From the NCBI RefSeq assembly GCF_000427645.1, contig NZ_KE386571.1, forward strand, positions 1,787,676 through 1,851,675: a stretch of 64,000 nucleotides of DNA, read 5' to 3'. The notes under the pieces were generated by a model that was not told where the DNA came from, made no database searches, and saw nothing but the letters and a program-made list of their open reading frames with translations. The position numbers and the translations under genes were made by a program. Of the stretch, positions 15,169-23,247 are shown one piece after another (position 1 is the first letter of the stretch; each line of letters begins with the position of its first letter). Source of the DNA: Sphingomonas phyllosphaerae FA2 (lineage in GTDB: Bacteria; Pseudomonadota; Alphaproteobacteria; Sphingomonadales; Sphingomonadaceae).

Positions 15169-17139
15169 TCATGGGCGGTCCCCCTTCGCGCGCGTCGGGC
15201 GCGCCTGCCGCAGTTTCTGCGGCAGAAGGCAGATGGTCCGCTGGTCGGACAGATGGCCGGTCACGATCGAGATCTTCGCTACCGTAGCCTTGAGCTTCTC
15301 GAGCGAGGCACGGCCCGGATAGCGGGTCATGCCCTCGCCACCGGTCCCCTTATGGCCGAGCAGATCGTTGCGGAACTCGATGAAAACCTCCTGGTCCTTC
15401 AGCTCGTCCGAGACGGTATGGCGGGGGGAGTGCATCGCCTGACCGCGCTTCCGGTCGGGCACGCTCGGCGCGATATAGATCCACCACAGCTTGTAGAAGA
15501 CGTCGCCCAGCTTCCGCTTGGTATCGCCGCCGGGCACGAATTCGGGGAACAGCAGTTGCTCCCCGGCCGCGCGCATCGCCTTGACATAGCGCAGGAAGCC
15601 AAGCCGGATCAGTTCGTCGGCAATGACGATCACGCGCCGGGCAGACTTGTTCTTGATCCGCCCGGTGATGGTCGGGCGGATCAGCAGATAGTCGATGCCA
15701 TGCCGCTCCTCGACATCGTCGAGCATCAGCTTGGCCAATTCCTCGCGGCGCGCGCCGGTGTACCAGACCAGTAGCAGCAGGTAGTACAGGCCGTCGTGGA
15801 TGACCTTCGGGCCGGGCTTCAGTCGCTCCTCGACGCCGACGCAGCCGGTCCATGGCGGCAGGCGGAAGATCGCCTCGCCCTGCTCACGTGTATAGCGCAG
15901 CCGCGCCTCGCGTTCGTCCTTGTCGATCGGAGCCGTGAACTCACCGAAGTCGATCGGCTCGGCGATGGGGACCGCCTTGCGCGTGAAGCTGTGGATCTGG
16001 CCCAGCTTGTTGAAATGCTTGTTGGCGGTCCCGGTGGACAAGCCGATCTGATCCATGGGCACATCGCCATTCTCGACCCGATCGGCGAACACGGCTGCGG
16101 CCTGTTCCAGGCTTTGCCCGAGGTCGTGGTCGCCAGCCGCCTTGCCGAAGTTGACGGAGAGCTGATCGAACCATTTGTCGAGCTTGACGATGTCCGCCTT
16201 GGTAACTCGCCACATCGGCGTTCCAGGGGGCAGGGACTTCTGCAGCAGCACGGCGGCCCAGCGGATCTGGCGTAGCGTCTGCTCGCCGACGCTATCCTTC
16301 TCCCGCTTGCCGCCCTTGCGATGCTCCAGCAGGCGGGGCGTTGTGGCGATCATCCGTTCCGCCGCCTCGACGGCGGTGCAATGCAGCCAGTCCTCTGGCA
16401 CCCCCGGAGCCGTACCGACCGGCGCAGGATGAACGCCAGCGACGGGCAAAGGCGACGGCTGCGCCGGTGCAGGCGTGGCCGAATTGCCAGGCGTCACCGT
16501 CCTGGGCGTGGCCGCACTTCGAAGCTGCGCCTCTGCGGCGGCATAGGCGTCGCGGTAGGCCGGATAGAGGGCTAGCTCCAGCATCCAGCGCAGCCGGTCA
16601 TCGACCGCGAAACCGGCGGCGGCAAGATGGCGATCGATCTCGTCCTGCCGGATCGGGTCGATCCCTTGCTCCTCCCGCATGGCGATGATCCTGCGCAGGT
16701 CGGCGATCCGCTGCGCGCTCCAGCCCTCCGCCTCCAACTTCCGCTCTTCGGCCGGCAGGAAGGACATGCGACCGCCCTGGTTTTTCAGGCGCTCGAAATA
16801 GTCGACGAACGCCAGATTGGCGGCCGAGTGGTCCTCGACATCGTACGGCGTCGATCGCTGCAGGGTGCATACCTCCGCCAGCCGCTCCTCGTACATCGCC
16901 TTGGCGATCGTCTGGAGCTCCTGCTCGGTGATACCGGTATTCTGCTTGGCCCGCCTGTCGAGCATCTCCAGCACCCTCGGCGTCACCGCCGTGAGCGCCG
17001 CCCCCATGTTGCGCGCTGCCTTCCGGTCGGTGGTCCGCAGCGACAGCCGGACATCTAGGGTGCTATTATCCAATAAACGGTGAATTCGGCGCCACCAGAA
17101 AATGTGTCCGCGCCGATATACATGTTGAAGACAGTCCAA
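15169..17139 (-). CDS. Large tyrosine recombinase/integrase of the mobilizable element
   Basis: The 656-residue site-specific recombinase has a SAM-like N-terminal part (VYRRGHIFWWRRIH, then SLRTTDRKAARN), a long middle and a C-terminal catalytic domain. The catalytic set is visible: Arg in YTGARREE, His570-x-x-Arg573 in HSPRH, His596 in LLGHKG and the nucleophile Tyr607 in TRYPG. A 50-residue tail beyond the Tyr is longer than usual. It belongs with the relaxase, MobC and oriT as an integrative mobilizable element. Upstream, the 130 bases before the tRNA-derived repeat at 17270 contain nested palindromes that may be its attachment or control sites. Confidence 0.88.
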   Translation of the reverse strand: MDCLQHVYRRGHIFWWRRIHRLLDNSTLDVRLSLRTTDRKAARNMGAALTAVTPRVLEMLDRRAKQNTGITEQELQTIAKAMYEERLAEVCTLQRSTPYDVEDHSAANLAFVDYFERLKNQGGRMSFLPAEERKLEAEGWSAQRIADLRRIIAMREEQGIDPIRQDEIDRHLAAAGFAVDDRLRWMLELALYPAYRDAYAAAEAQLRSAATPRTVTPGNSATPAPAQPSPLPVAGVHPAPVGTAPGVPEDWLHCTAVEAAERMIATTPRLLEHRKGGKREKDSVGEQTLRQIRWAAVLLQKSLPPGTPMWRVTKADIVKLDKWFDQLSVNFGKAAGDHDLGQSLEQAAAVFADRVENGDVPMDQIGLSTGTANKHFNKLGQIHSFTRKAVPIAEPIDFGEFTAPIDKDEREARLRYTREQGEAIFRLPPWTGCVGVEERLKPGPKVIHDGLYYLLLLVWYTGARREELAKLMLDDVEERHGIDYLLIRPTITGRIKNKSARRVIVIADELIRLGFLRYVKAMRAAGEQLLFPEFVPGGDTKRKLGDVFYKLWWIYIAPSVPDRKRGQAMHSPRHTVSDELKDQEVFIEFRNDLLGHKGTGGEGMTRYPGRASLEKLKATVAKISIVTGHLSDQRTICLLPQKLRQARPTRAKGDRP

Positions 17140-17164
17140 AACCGCGGCCTTCCCGGCCAGCGCA

Positions 17165-17254
17165 TTGGCACAATCCGATGCACAATTGTGCAGGTGCCAA
17201 CGGCCGACCCTGATAGTCAGCCAGCATCTTCAAACACTTAGCAGCCAATTGGCT
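17165..17254. promoter_or_regulatory. Nested palindromes between the two integrases
   Basis: TTGGCAC (17165-17171) and GTGCCAA (17194-17200) flank the perfect 14-bp palindrome TGCACAATTGTGCA (17179-17192). A separate perfect 12-bp palindrome AGCCAATTGGCT lies at 17243-17254, 15 bases before the tRNA-derived repeat. These could be recombinase core or accessory sites, or operators for the divergent integrase genes. The gap 17140-17403 has no gene. Confidence 0.45.
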
Positions 17255-17269
17255 GGGATTTCAGGCAGA

Positions 17270-17286
17270 TGGCTGGGGCGGCAGGA
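17270..17286. repeat. attL: Left attachment-site copy (17-nt tRNA-Gln 3' end duplicate)
   Basis: Identical over 17 bases to the end of tRNA-Gln (CCA, acceptor strand and part of the T stem); homology stops on both sides. Too short to be a tRNA gene remnant with function. It marks the outer border of the island. Confidence 0.8.
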
Positions 17287-17349
17287 GGCGGAGCAGAGGG
17301 GTTCTCAAGCACCTGAATTTGCAAGAAATGATTGTTTTCTGCGGGGTTG

Positions 17350-17386
17350 CGCCCCACAGAGCTGCCCCACAAACCTGCCCCACACG
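17350..17386 (+). promoter_or_regulatory. Left arm-type integrase binding repeats
   Basis: Two tandem copies of CTGCCCCACA lie at 17362-17371 and 17375-17384, with a partial GCCCCACAG at 17351-17359. The 18-base string CACAAACCTGCCCCACAC (17368-17385) recurs exactly at 30988-31005 inside the other end of the island. The arrangement fits arm-type sites of a tyrosine integrase. Confidence 0.6.
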
Positions 17387-17403
17387 CTCCTTCAGGACCC
17401 CTC

Positions 17404-18831
17404 ATGGCCGCCATCCGCCCACGTCACAATCGCTTCGAGGCGAAGGTCCGCATCCCCCTAGCTCACCGCCCGCACCATGACGACCGGGAGTTTCTGTATC
17501 GCACGCTGAAGGCCACCAGCCGCAAGCTCGCCCAGATCGAGGCTGACCAATGGGAGAACGCCTTAAGGGTACAGTGGGCAGAGCGTGAGGGGCTGGCGCA
17601 GGACGCTCGTTCGACCCTGCGGCGCGTGTACGAGGACACCCTACAAGCGGCGGCGGCGGGCCGCTTTCAAGTTCACACCATCGGACAAGAGCCCGTTGAT
17701 GCGGGTATCGATTACGAGATTGAGAAGATTGCCGAGGCCACGCCCCATGAGGAGGAGCCGTCCCCTGAAGCGGCTGCGAGATTGGCAGCTCTCCATGACG
17801 CACGAACGACCCTCCTTGGCCGCAAGCCTGACGTGCGGCATGAGTTCGAACCGTCGTTCAGCCAGCTTGCTAGCGACTACATGAAGCTGTGGAAGACTCA
17901 GACGGGCCTGAAGGAAAGCAACACCGAGCAGCAGAAGCGCGCCACCTTCGCGCTGTTCGCGGGCTATTGGCGGGATAAGCCCATTCGCGGTATTGGCCGC
18001 CCGGACGCGGCGCGGTTCATGGACGCCTTGCGCCACCTCGACAGCGCGTGGGCACGTTCCTCGGCAGCACGGGCCATGACGTGGGACGACCTTCAGGACG
18101 CCTTTGGCGGCCGGGACAAAGGCCTGTCGGACGCAACGCGTAACCGCCACGCCGCGACCCTTCAGGCGCTATGGGAATGGGCAAGCGAACGCGGCTACGC
18201 CGAGGGCCGGAACCCCTTCAGCGGTCATCGCACCCGTCTGCGCGCCGGGGTCAACGTTAAGGGATACCGTCCCTGGGAGCCCGAGGAACTTGAGCGCCTG
18301 CTGAACCCCGGTCCAAAGCGATCCGACTTGCGGGAGGTGATGCTGGTTGCCCTGTTCAGTGGAATGCGTCTGGATGAGATTGCGAGCCTGACGTGGGCGA
18401 ACCTAAAGAAGGTCGACGGCATCGATGTATTCGATGTGAGGGACGCGAAGACGCCTGCGGGTAACCGGCAGGTGCCCGTTCACCCGAGCCTATCGTGGTT
18501 GGTCTCGCGGACGCGAGGGAAGCCAAAAGACCGCCTCTGGCCCGGCTTCAATCCCGAAGGACCGGGGAAGAAGGCGGGTGCTGATGCCGGGAAGGAATTC
18601 ACCCGGTTCAAGCAGTCGCTGGGATTTGCTGACCGGCAGGCGGCATTTCATTCCTTCAGAAAGAACGCGGTGGCGCAGTGGGAGGCGGCGAGCGTACCTG
18701 AAACCGAGGTTGCCCAGATCGTTGGTCACGAAAAGAAGGGCATCACCTTTGGTGTGTACGGGCGTGGCGTATCGATCCAGCGCCGGGCACAGATCGTCTC
18801 TATGCTGAAATATCCGGGCGTAGCTGACTAA
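17404..18831 (+). CDS. Tyrosine integrase of the tRNA-Gln island
   Basis: The 475-residue phage-type integrase starts at 17404 (MAAIRPRHNRFEAKVRIPL; AGGA about 8 bases upstream). The frame is open to 17332 but that part overlaps the arm repeats. A core-binding domain (about 150-265) precedes the catalytic domain with Arg322 (SGMRLDEI), His416-x-x-Arg419 (HSFR), His442 (VGHEKKG) and Tyr452 (GVYGRG), all intact. It lies 117 bases inside the left attachment copy and reads into the island. It should catalyse insertion into and excision from tRNA-Gln. It is unlike the integrase at 15169 in length and motif context. Confidence 0.93.
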   Translation: MAAIRPRHNRFEAKVRIPLAHRPHHDDREFLYRTLKATSRKLAQIEADQWENALRVQWAEREGLAQDARSTLRRVYEDTLQAAAAGRFQVHTIGQEPVDAGIDYEIEKIAEATPHEEEPSPEAAARLAALHDARTTLLGRKPDVRHEFEPSFSQLASDYMKLWKTQTGLKESNTEQQKRATFALFAGYWRDKPIRGIGRPDAARFMDALRHLDSAWARSSAARAMTWDDLQDAFGGRDKGLSDATRNRHAATLQALWEWASERGYAEGRNPFSGHRTRLRAGVNVKGYRPWEPEELERLLNPGPKRSDLREVMLVALFSGMRLDEIASLTWANLKKVDGIDVFDVRDAKTPAGNRQVPVHPSLSWLVSRTRGKPKDRLWPGFNPEGPGKKAGADAGKEFTRFKQSLGFADRQAAFHSFRKNAVAQWEAASVPETEVAQIVGHEKKGITFGVYGRGVSIQRRAQIVSMLKYPGVAD

Positions 18832-18938
18832 CCACATCCGCAGGCATCGATCATTCTCGCCGAGGGGCCTTATATGCGCCACACTGGCGGGAGGACGCTC
18901 GTAACGGGGCGGCGATAGAGCGCCTCCAAGCTTGCCGA

Positions 18939-19637
18939 TCAGGCGGGATCGATGAAGCCCGCACAGTGCCAGGACGATTCCCCTGCAGACGCCTCCGCAG
19001 CGCTATAGATTACCTCGATGCGAACTGGTGTCCATTCAAGAAGGAAGGACGCCAGGTTGGCGGCGATGAGATCCACCAGTTCTCCCTCGTCGCGAGCCTC
19101 TCGGTCCGTTTGCAGTAGGCGAGGCAGGAACCACCTGCTGGAAAGAGTGTATGGGTCAATTGCCGCAGCTTTCAGCGTATCCCATGACCAGCGGAAGAGC
19201 TTCTCTCGATATGTAGAGACCGCTTTGCCCCAACGTAATTCCGGCACCGTCTCGGTCGCCCTCATTGCAGTGAGCATGAGAGCCGCATCGAGTTCTCCGC
19301 TGCCCGCCCTTTCTGCATCAAGCCACATGCGAGCAGTTCCACTCTCGCCGGGCGCAGCCATTCGGCCGGAATGAAGTGTTACATGGGTGATGAAGTTCGC
19401 CGCGATGGCATTCTGCACTTTGACCGTGTTGCCGACAACCTCATCCCGCAGCCACCAAGTGAACCACTCGCCGTCTGAACTTGGGCTATGCGCTCGTACC
19501 TCAACGAACAGAGGATCAAGCTGCGCGCCGGCCCCTTCCAGCTTCTGCCGGAACTTCGCTCGAACGCTGCGCCACTCCTCCGCCTCACGCTCCTTCTGCG
19601 CCTCACGCTCGGCCTGACGCTTCTCAAAACCCCTCAT
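18939..19637 (-). CDS. Hypothetical protein with charged coiled-coil start (232 aa)
   Basis: Unrecognised. The first 35 residues are a highly charged helix (FEKRQAEREAQKEREAEEW), then a mixed domain with several Trp (WFTWWLRDEV) and a C-terminal part ending HCAGFIDPA. The start at 19637 has GAGGTGAT upstream. No membrane segment or enzyme motif is visible. It lies between the integrase and the resolvase of the island, converging with the integrase and 66 bases downstream of the resolvase on the same strand, so the two may be co-transcribed. Confidence 0.6.
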   Translation of the reverse strand: MRGFEKRQAEREAQKEREAEEWRSVRAKFRQKLEGAGAQLDPLFVEVRAHSPSSDGEWFTWWLRDEVVGNTVKVQNAIAANFITHVTLHSGRMAAPGESGTARMWLDAERAGSGELDAALMLTAMRATETVPELRWGKAVSTYREKLFRWSWDTLKAAAIDPYTLSSRWFLPRLLQTDREARDEGELVDLIAANLASFLLEWTPVRIEVIYSAAEASAGESSWHCAGFIDPA

Positions 19638-19703
19638 GATCACCTCGATTACCCAAAACGCGAGCTCGCAAAAAAGCAGGCACAGGAAGACGGACGGTCA
19701 AAC

Positions 19704-20258
19704 CTACGCGGCGCCCTCAAGCGCGCGGTAGACACTCCCTCGGCCGATCTTGAGGCGTCTTGCAATGTCAGCTGGACGGACACCTTCGGCCCTCAGGCGG
19801 CGAACCTCCTCGACTGGAACCGATGGCTTGCGCCCCTTGTAGGCCCCCGCCTCCTTCGCCTTTGCGATGCCCTCCATCTGGCGTTCGCGGCGGATCGCCG
19901 TCTCGAACTGCGCGAACACCGCGAGCATCTGGAGAAAGGCGACGCCTGCGGGCGTGGACGTGTCGATGGGCTGTTCGGTCGCTCGCAGGAAGGCTCCGCG
20001 CTCCTTCAGAACTCCGACGATCTTCTCAAGGTCCGCCACTGATCGGGCTAGACGGTCGATGCGCGTGACCATCAAGGTGTCACCAGAGCGGATGAAGTCG
20101 AGCAGGGTCTCCAACTCCTTCCGGCCCTCCGTTGTGGTACCGCTCATCTTCTCACTGCGAACGATGTCGCAGCCAGCGGCGTAGAGTGCCGCTTCCTGGA
20201 TGCTGCAGTCCTGATCGTCGGTGCTGACGCGACCGTACCCGTAGGTCTTAGAGGTCAT
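19704..20258 (-). CDS. Serine recombinase (resolvase/invertase family)
   Basis: This 184-residue small serine recombinase begins MTSKTYGYGRVSTDDQ; Ser12 in YGRVSTDDQ is the nucleophile. Further family motifs are VTRIDRLARSVADL, TSTPAGVAFLQMLAVFAQFE and the hinge ERQMEGIAKAKEAGAYKGRKP, followed by a C-terminal helix-turn-helix (ADIARRLKIGRGSVYRAL). It is full length. The start sits 6 bases from a res-like array at 20264-20381, typical of autoregulated tnpR-type genes. It could resolve dimers or cointegrates of the excised island or invert a segment; no second matching site was found, so resolution is favoured. Confidence 0.92.
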   Translation of the reverse strand: MTSKTYGYGRVSTDDQDCSIQEAALYAAGCDIVRSEKMSGTTTEGRKELETLLDFIRSGDTLMVTRIDRLARSVADLEKIVGVLKERGAFLRATEQPIDTSTPAGVAFLQMLAVFAQFETAIRRERQMEGIAKAKEAGAYKGRKPSVPVEEVRRLRAEGVRPADIARRLKIGRGSVYRALEGAA

Positions 20259-20263
20259 CGAAG

Positions 20264-20381
20264 TGTCCCATTAGGTTCTAGACCATGCCTGAATGCGTGT
20301 CCTAAAATCAAATGTCAACCCTATTGGGACGGATGTGCTGTTCGATGCCGGTGTTCGATCCAAGTATACCCGACTGGGACA
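20264..20381. promoter_or_regulatory. res: Res-like resolvase site (three subsites in about 118 bp)
   Basis: Half-sites beginning TGTC(C/T) and their inverses are spaced like a Tn3/gamma-delta res site. The subsite next to the gene starts TGTCCCATTAG at 20264. The middle pair TGTCCTAAAA... / ...TTGGGACG (20298-20331) spans exactly 34 bp. The distal pair TGTTC... / ...GGGACA (20352-20381) is centred on GTATAC, a plausible AT crossover. The resolvase gene diverges from one end. The remaining gap to 20697 has no supported gene or further pattern. Confidence 0.6.
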
Positions 20382-20697
20382 CCACCATGCGAAGGGCCGA
20401 CCGAGGTTGTGGCTTTCGGGTGGTGGCGAGTTCGCCTGTCCTTCGACGCTCCTAGGCATGCTGAGCGCTGGCCGCTCACGCCTCACCGCCACCAGTTTCA
20501 GAGCCCAGCAATGGTTGGTGATTGCGGAGGCAGGCAATCGTGGAGGAGGGGGTAAGGGGGGGCGGTGGCGACGGTCCATCCTCGCTATGGCGCTTCGGAT
20601 TTTTGAGCCAGAACCATTCGACCACTGCCCCCAGGCCACGCGCCTAGGTCACCTGAGCGCTCACACTACTAAAAAGGGGAAATGGGTCGGCCGGCGA

Positions 20698-23052
20698 TCA
20701 TGCGAACATGTACGTCGCCCCTCGCACGGTCTGGAGGTCGAGTTCACCGACGGCGGGTAGCGGCGGCAGAGTGGCAATCAGTTTGGTGTGCGGTTCCAAC
20801 TGCTCCAACAACGCGGCCCTGAACCGCGCCAGCGGATCGGCCTCGTACATGGCGACGAACGTCTCACGCAGGATCGCCGCGAGGCGGTCCGTGTCAGCAG
20901 CATGGGTGCCGAAGCTGTCGTGAATCACCGCCAGGTCGCAAATTCCTGCGTCATGCGCCGCCACGACTGTGAGCATGAGGTGTGCGGCGTCGAGCGAATG
21001 AACGAAGTTGGGAGCGATCCCCGCCTGTGCCTGCCGACCGTCCGTTGTCGGAACGCGCTTCTCATCGATCCATTCGGCGAGTGTTCGGGCTCCCGCTTCC
21101 TCCGCGATCTGGAGCTGCAGCCGCTTGCCGCGAAACGTCGTCTCGATGCGTCCTGCCTTCGTGTTCGGATATCGCTGCAGGACAGGCAGGCCAGCCGGCG
21201 TCGTCCACCACAGCGGCAGGTCGAGCGCGCTGATCGCCTTGGCTGCCGCTTTGAGCCACTCCATCGCGGCGCGAGCTGCGGGCACTGTATCACCGATCAG
21301 GCAATAGAGCCGCGTCGCGAGCCACGTCGCCGATGCGAAGTTGTCCGCGCCTCCGAGGTGGGGCGGCTGGCCGTTGCTGGCTGCGGCTTCGTCGAGGCGG
21401 GCCAGCTCGGCTCTGATCTGGTCGCCCATCCCGCGCGCCGTCGCGGAATAGACGTAGGTCATGCAGGGTCGCTTCACTATCCCGCGCGTGATCTTGCCGT
21501 CTTTCCAAGGAGCCGCGCCGGGGTCCCGCGAGGCATCGGCCATCACCTGCGCTTTTGCCGCGACGAGTGCGTAGATGTCGCCTGGGCTGTCACTGGGCGT
21601 CAGATTTACGTGCGGAGCCGCCTGGGCGTCCCGAAGCAACGCCGTGAGATGCTGGAGGCCGGAGTTCGACCCATCGATGGCGATTGGCAGGTGCGAGACG
21701 AATGCTTCGCCATGCTGGAGATAGCCCGCCCATTCAAAGCATGCGGCGAGCGCCGCCCAAGGCTTGTCTGCGGTCGTCCAGAAGCGGGCGCCGTCCAACG
21801 GGTCGCTGGCGCTGTCGAGGATTTCCGCCCGGTGCTGCTCGACCCAGGCGATACGCTCCTCGAAGCGGAGCTTGTCGATTCCGAACACATTAGCGACGTG
21901 GATCGCGAGCCAGCGCGCACCCGAGGGCCCCAGCGGCTTCCCACGAGCGAACTCGATCAGGGAGCGACCGATGTCGCCTGCCTGCGGGTGAGGGCCGCCC
22001 TGCGGGACCGGATAAACGCGCCCCCGGAAATCGAGATCGTGCGGGAAGTAGATGGCAGGGAAGTCGGCCAGCTTTCGTGCGACCCAGAGCTGTTGGGCCA
22101 GCGCCAGACGTTTGCCACGTCCGGCTGCGTTGCGTGCATGAACCTTCGCGGCATCCCGCTTCCAGCGCTCGACTGCCTCGGGCTCGTCCTCTCCCAAAGG
22201 GCGCGCCGGGATCGGCTCTGGATCGCGCGGTGGAACGCCGGCCAGGGCGCCGCCCTCGGTCTCGAGGCGTTCCAAGACCTCCAGCAGCGGCCGGTTCACA
22301 CGCCAGCCAGTCGCCTGCACTGCGTTCACGGCCCGATAGACGATAGGCATATCGACGCTGCTGAGTTCGTCGCCGTAGGCTCGGCTGTGCGATCCTACTA
22401 GCCGCGTCCCAATGGGCGGCGTGAGGTATCCGCCGTCGCTCGGGGTCGTCCACGGACAAGGCGGAACCACCATCGGTAGAGGGATCGGGTCCAGCAGCTC
22501 GCAGCGCTCGTGCTGCGTTTCGAGCCAGTCGTGCATCGTGTCCGTGAGGCACAGCCTACGTTCGCGGCGGATTTGCTTGTCGACATTGGTCTGAATCAGT
22601 TTCAGCTCGAACAGGCCGGTGGCCTCTATGGCGAGTTCGATCAGCTTGAGCCCGACCGTCACCAATTCGTGCTGGGACCAGTTGAGCGCGACGCCCTCGG
22701 CATCCTGTATCGCTTCGATGGCCCGCTGGCGCTTCTGGCTTACCGTTGCGCGCGCCGCGAGGCTCTTTTGCAGCCCCTCTGCGCCCTCTGGGTTGAGCCG
22801 GGCGAACTCCTCGGCTCGAAGATGGTCGAGCACCGCATTTCCGATGGCCTTCGCCACACCCTGAGCGCGAACTTCGCGGGCTCCTGCCTGGATGGCGCAG
22901 CGCAGGGTGAGGTAGGCCAGGGGCTCCGGCTCTGCTTGCGCTTGGTCGAGGAGATCAAAGGCTGCGTGTCGCCGTCCTGCTCGACCCGCCCTCGCGTCCG
23001 TCAAGAAGGCGCGGATTGCGTCTGCGGTCGGCTTGAGCGTCCGCCTGAGCAT
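20698..23052 (-). CDS. T7-like single-subunit DNA-directed RNA polymerase
   Basis: From the first canonical ATG it has 784 residues; homology appears to continue upstream to about 23208 (836 residues; T7 polymerase has 883). Motifs of the T7 family: DLDFRGRVYP (339-348), palm Asp460 in AIDGSNSGLQH, motif B with Arg523, Lys527 and Tyr535 (RGIVKRPCMTYVYS; the Gly after Tyr is Ser), PNFVHSLDAAHL (681-692), the second catalytic Asp712 in IHDSFGTHAAD, and a C-terminus ending Phe-Ala. All residues needed for polymerisation are present. It is the last gene of the minus-strand hsd operon, 40-200 bases after hsdR. Its own promoters and its role are unknown. Confidence 0.9.
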   Translation of the reverse strand: MLRRTLKPTADAIRAFLTDARAGRAGRRHAAFDLLDQAQAEPEPLAYLTLRCAIQAGAREVRAQGVAKAIGNAVLDHLRAEEFARLNPEGAEGLQKSLAARATVSQKRQRAIEAIQDAEGVALNWSQHELVTVGLKLIELAIEATGLFELKLIQTNVDKQIRRERRLCLTDTMHDWLETQHERCELLDPIPLPMVVPPCPWTTPSDGGYLTPPIGTRLVGSHSRAYGDELSSVDMPIVYRAVNAVQATGWRVNRPLLEVLERLETEGGALAGVPPRDPEPIPARPLGEDEPEAVERWKRDAAKVHARNAAGRGKRLALAQQLWVARKLADFPAIYFPHDLDFRGRVYPVPQGGPHPQAGDIGRSLIEFARGKPLGPSGARWLAIHVANVFGIDKLRFEERIAWVEQHRAEILDSASDPLDGARFWTTADKPWAALAACFEWAGYLQHGEAFVSHLPIAIDGSNSGLQHLTALLRDAQAAPHVNLTPSDSPGDIYALVAAKAQVMADASRDPGAAPWKDGKITRGIVKRPCMTYVYSATARGMGDQIRAELARLDEAAASNGQPPHLGGADNFASATWLATRLYCLIGDTVPAARAAMEWLKAAAKAISALDLPLWWTTPAGLPVLQRYPNTKAGRIETTFRGKRLQLQIAEEAGARTLAEWIDEKRVPTTDGRQAQAGIAPNFVHSLDAAHLMLTVVAAHDAGICDLAVIHDSFGTHAADTDRLAAILRETFVAMYEADPLARFRAALLEQLEPHTKLIATLPPLPAVGELDLQTVRGATYMFA

Positions 23053-23208
23053 CGCCCGGCCAGGTGGTAGCGCCGCCTCATCGTGTTGGGGGCCGATTGC
23101 GTCGACCCAATGTGCGTTGCGCTTGTTCCGATAGCGCGCCTTCCCGAGCGCTCGGGATTCGTCTTCAAGGTCCTGCTGGATCTCGATCAGATCAACGTCG
23201 GTGATGAT
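23053..23208 (-). other. In-frame N-terminal extension of the RNA polymerase without ATG/GTG/TTG
   Basis: The polymerase frame stays open upstream to the hsdR stop (23250-23248) and translates as IITDVDLIEIQQ..., LEDESRALGKARYRNKRN and LPPGRAMLRR, which looks like the N-terminal region of T7-like polymerases rather than random sequence. No ATG, GTG or TTG occurs in frame. An AUC at 23208 has AGGA (23220-23217) at an ideal 8-base distance, so it is the best start candidate; CTG or readthrough of the hsdR stop are alternatives. Confidence 0.55.
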
Positions 23209-23247
23209 GGTAGTCGTCCTAGATGCTTGGCCGTCCGATAAGGTGGA

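Larger units (their letters stand above)
11912..17139. mobile_element. Integrative mobilizable element (relaxase, MobC, oriT, integrase)
   Basis: All genes here read on the minus strand: integrase, MobC, relaxase, a small ORF and an unknown gene, with oriT between integrase and mobC. There are no conjugation pore genes, so it is mobilizable rather than self-transmissible. The exact ends are not determined: I found no direct repeat joining the two sides. The limits given are the outer genes. Confidence 0.65.

Noticed and set aside
20659..20680. GCTCACACTACTAAAAAGGG looks a little like a T7-class phage promoter
   Set aside because: It occurs once, points antisense to the polymerase gene, and no second copy was seen in the island; similarity is limited to CACACTA and the G-run.
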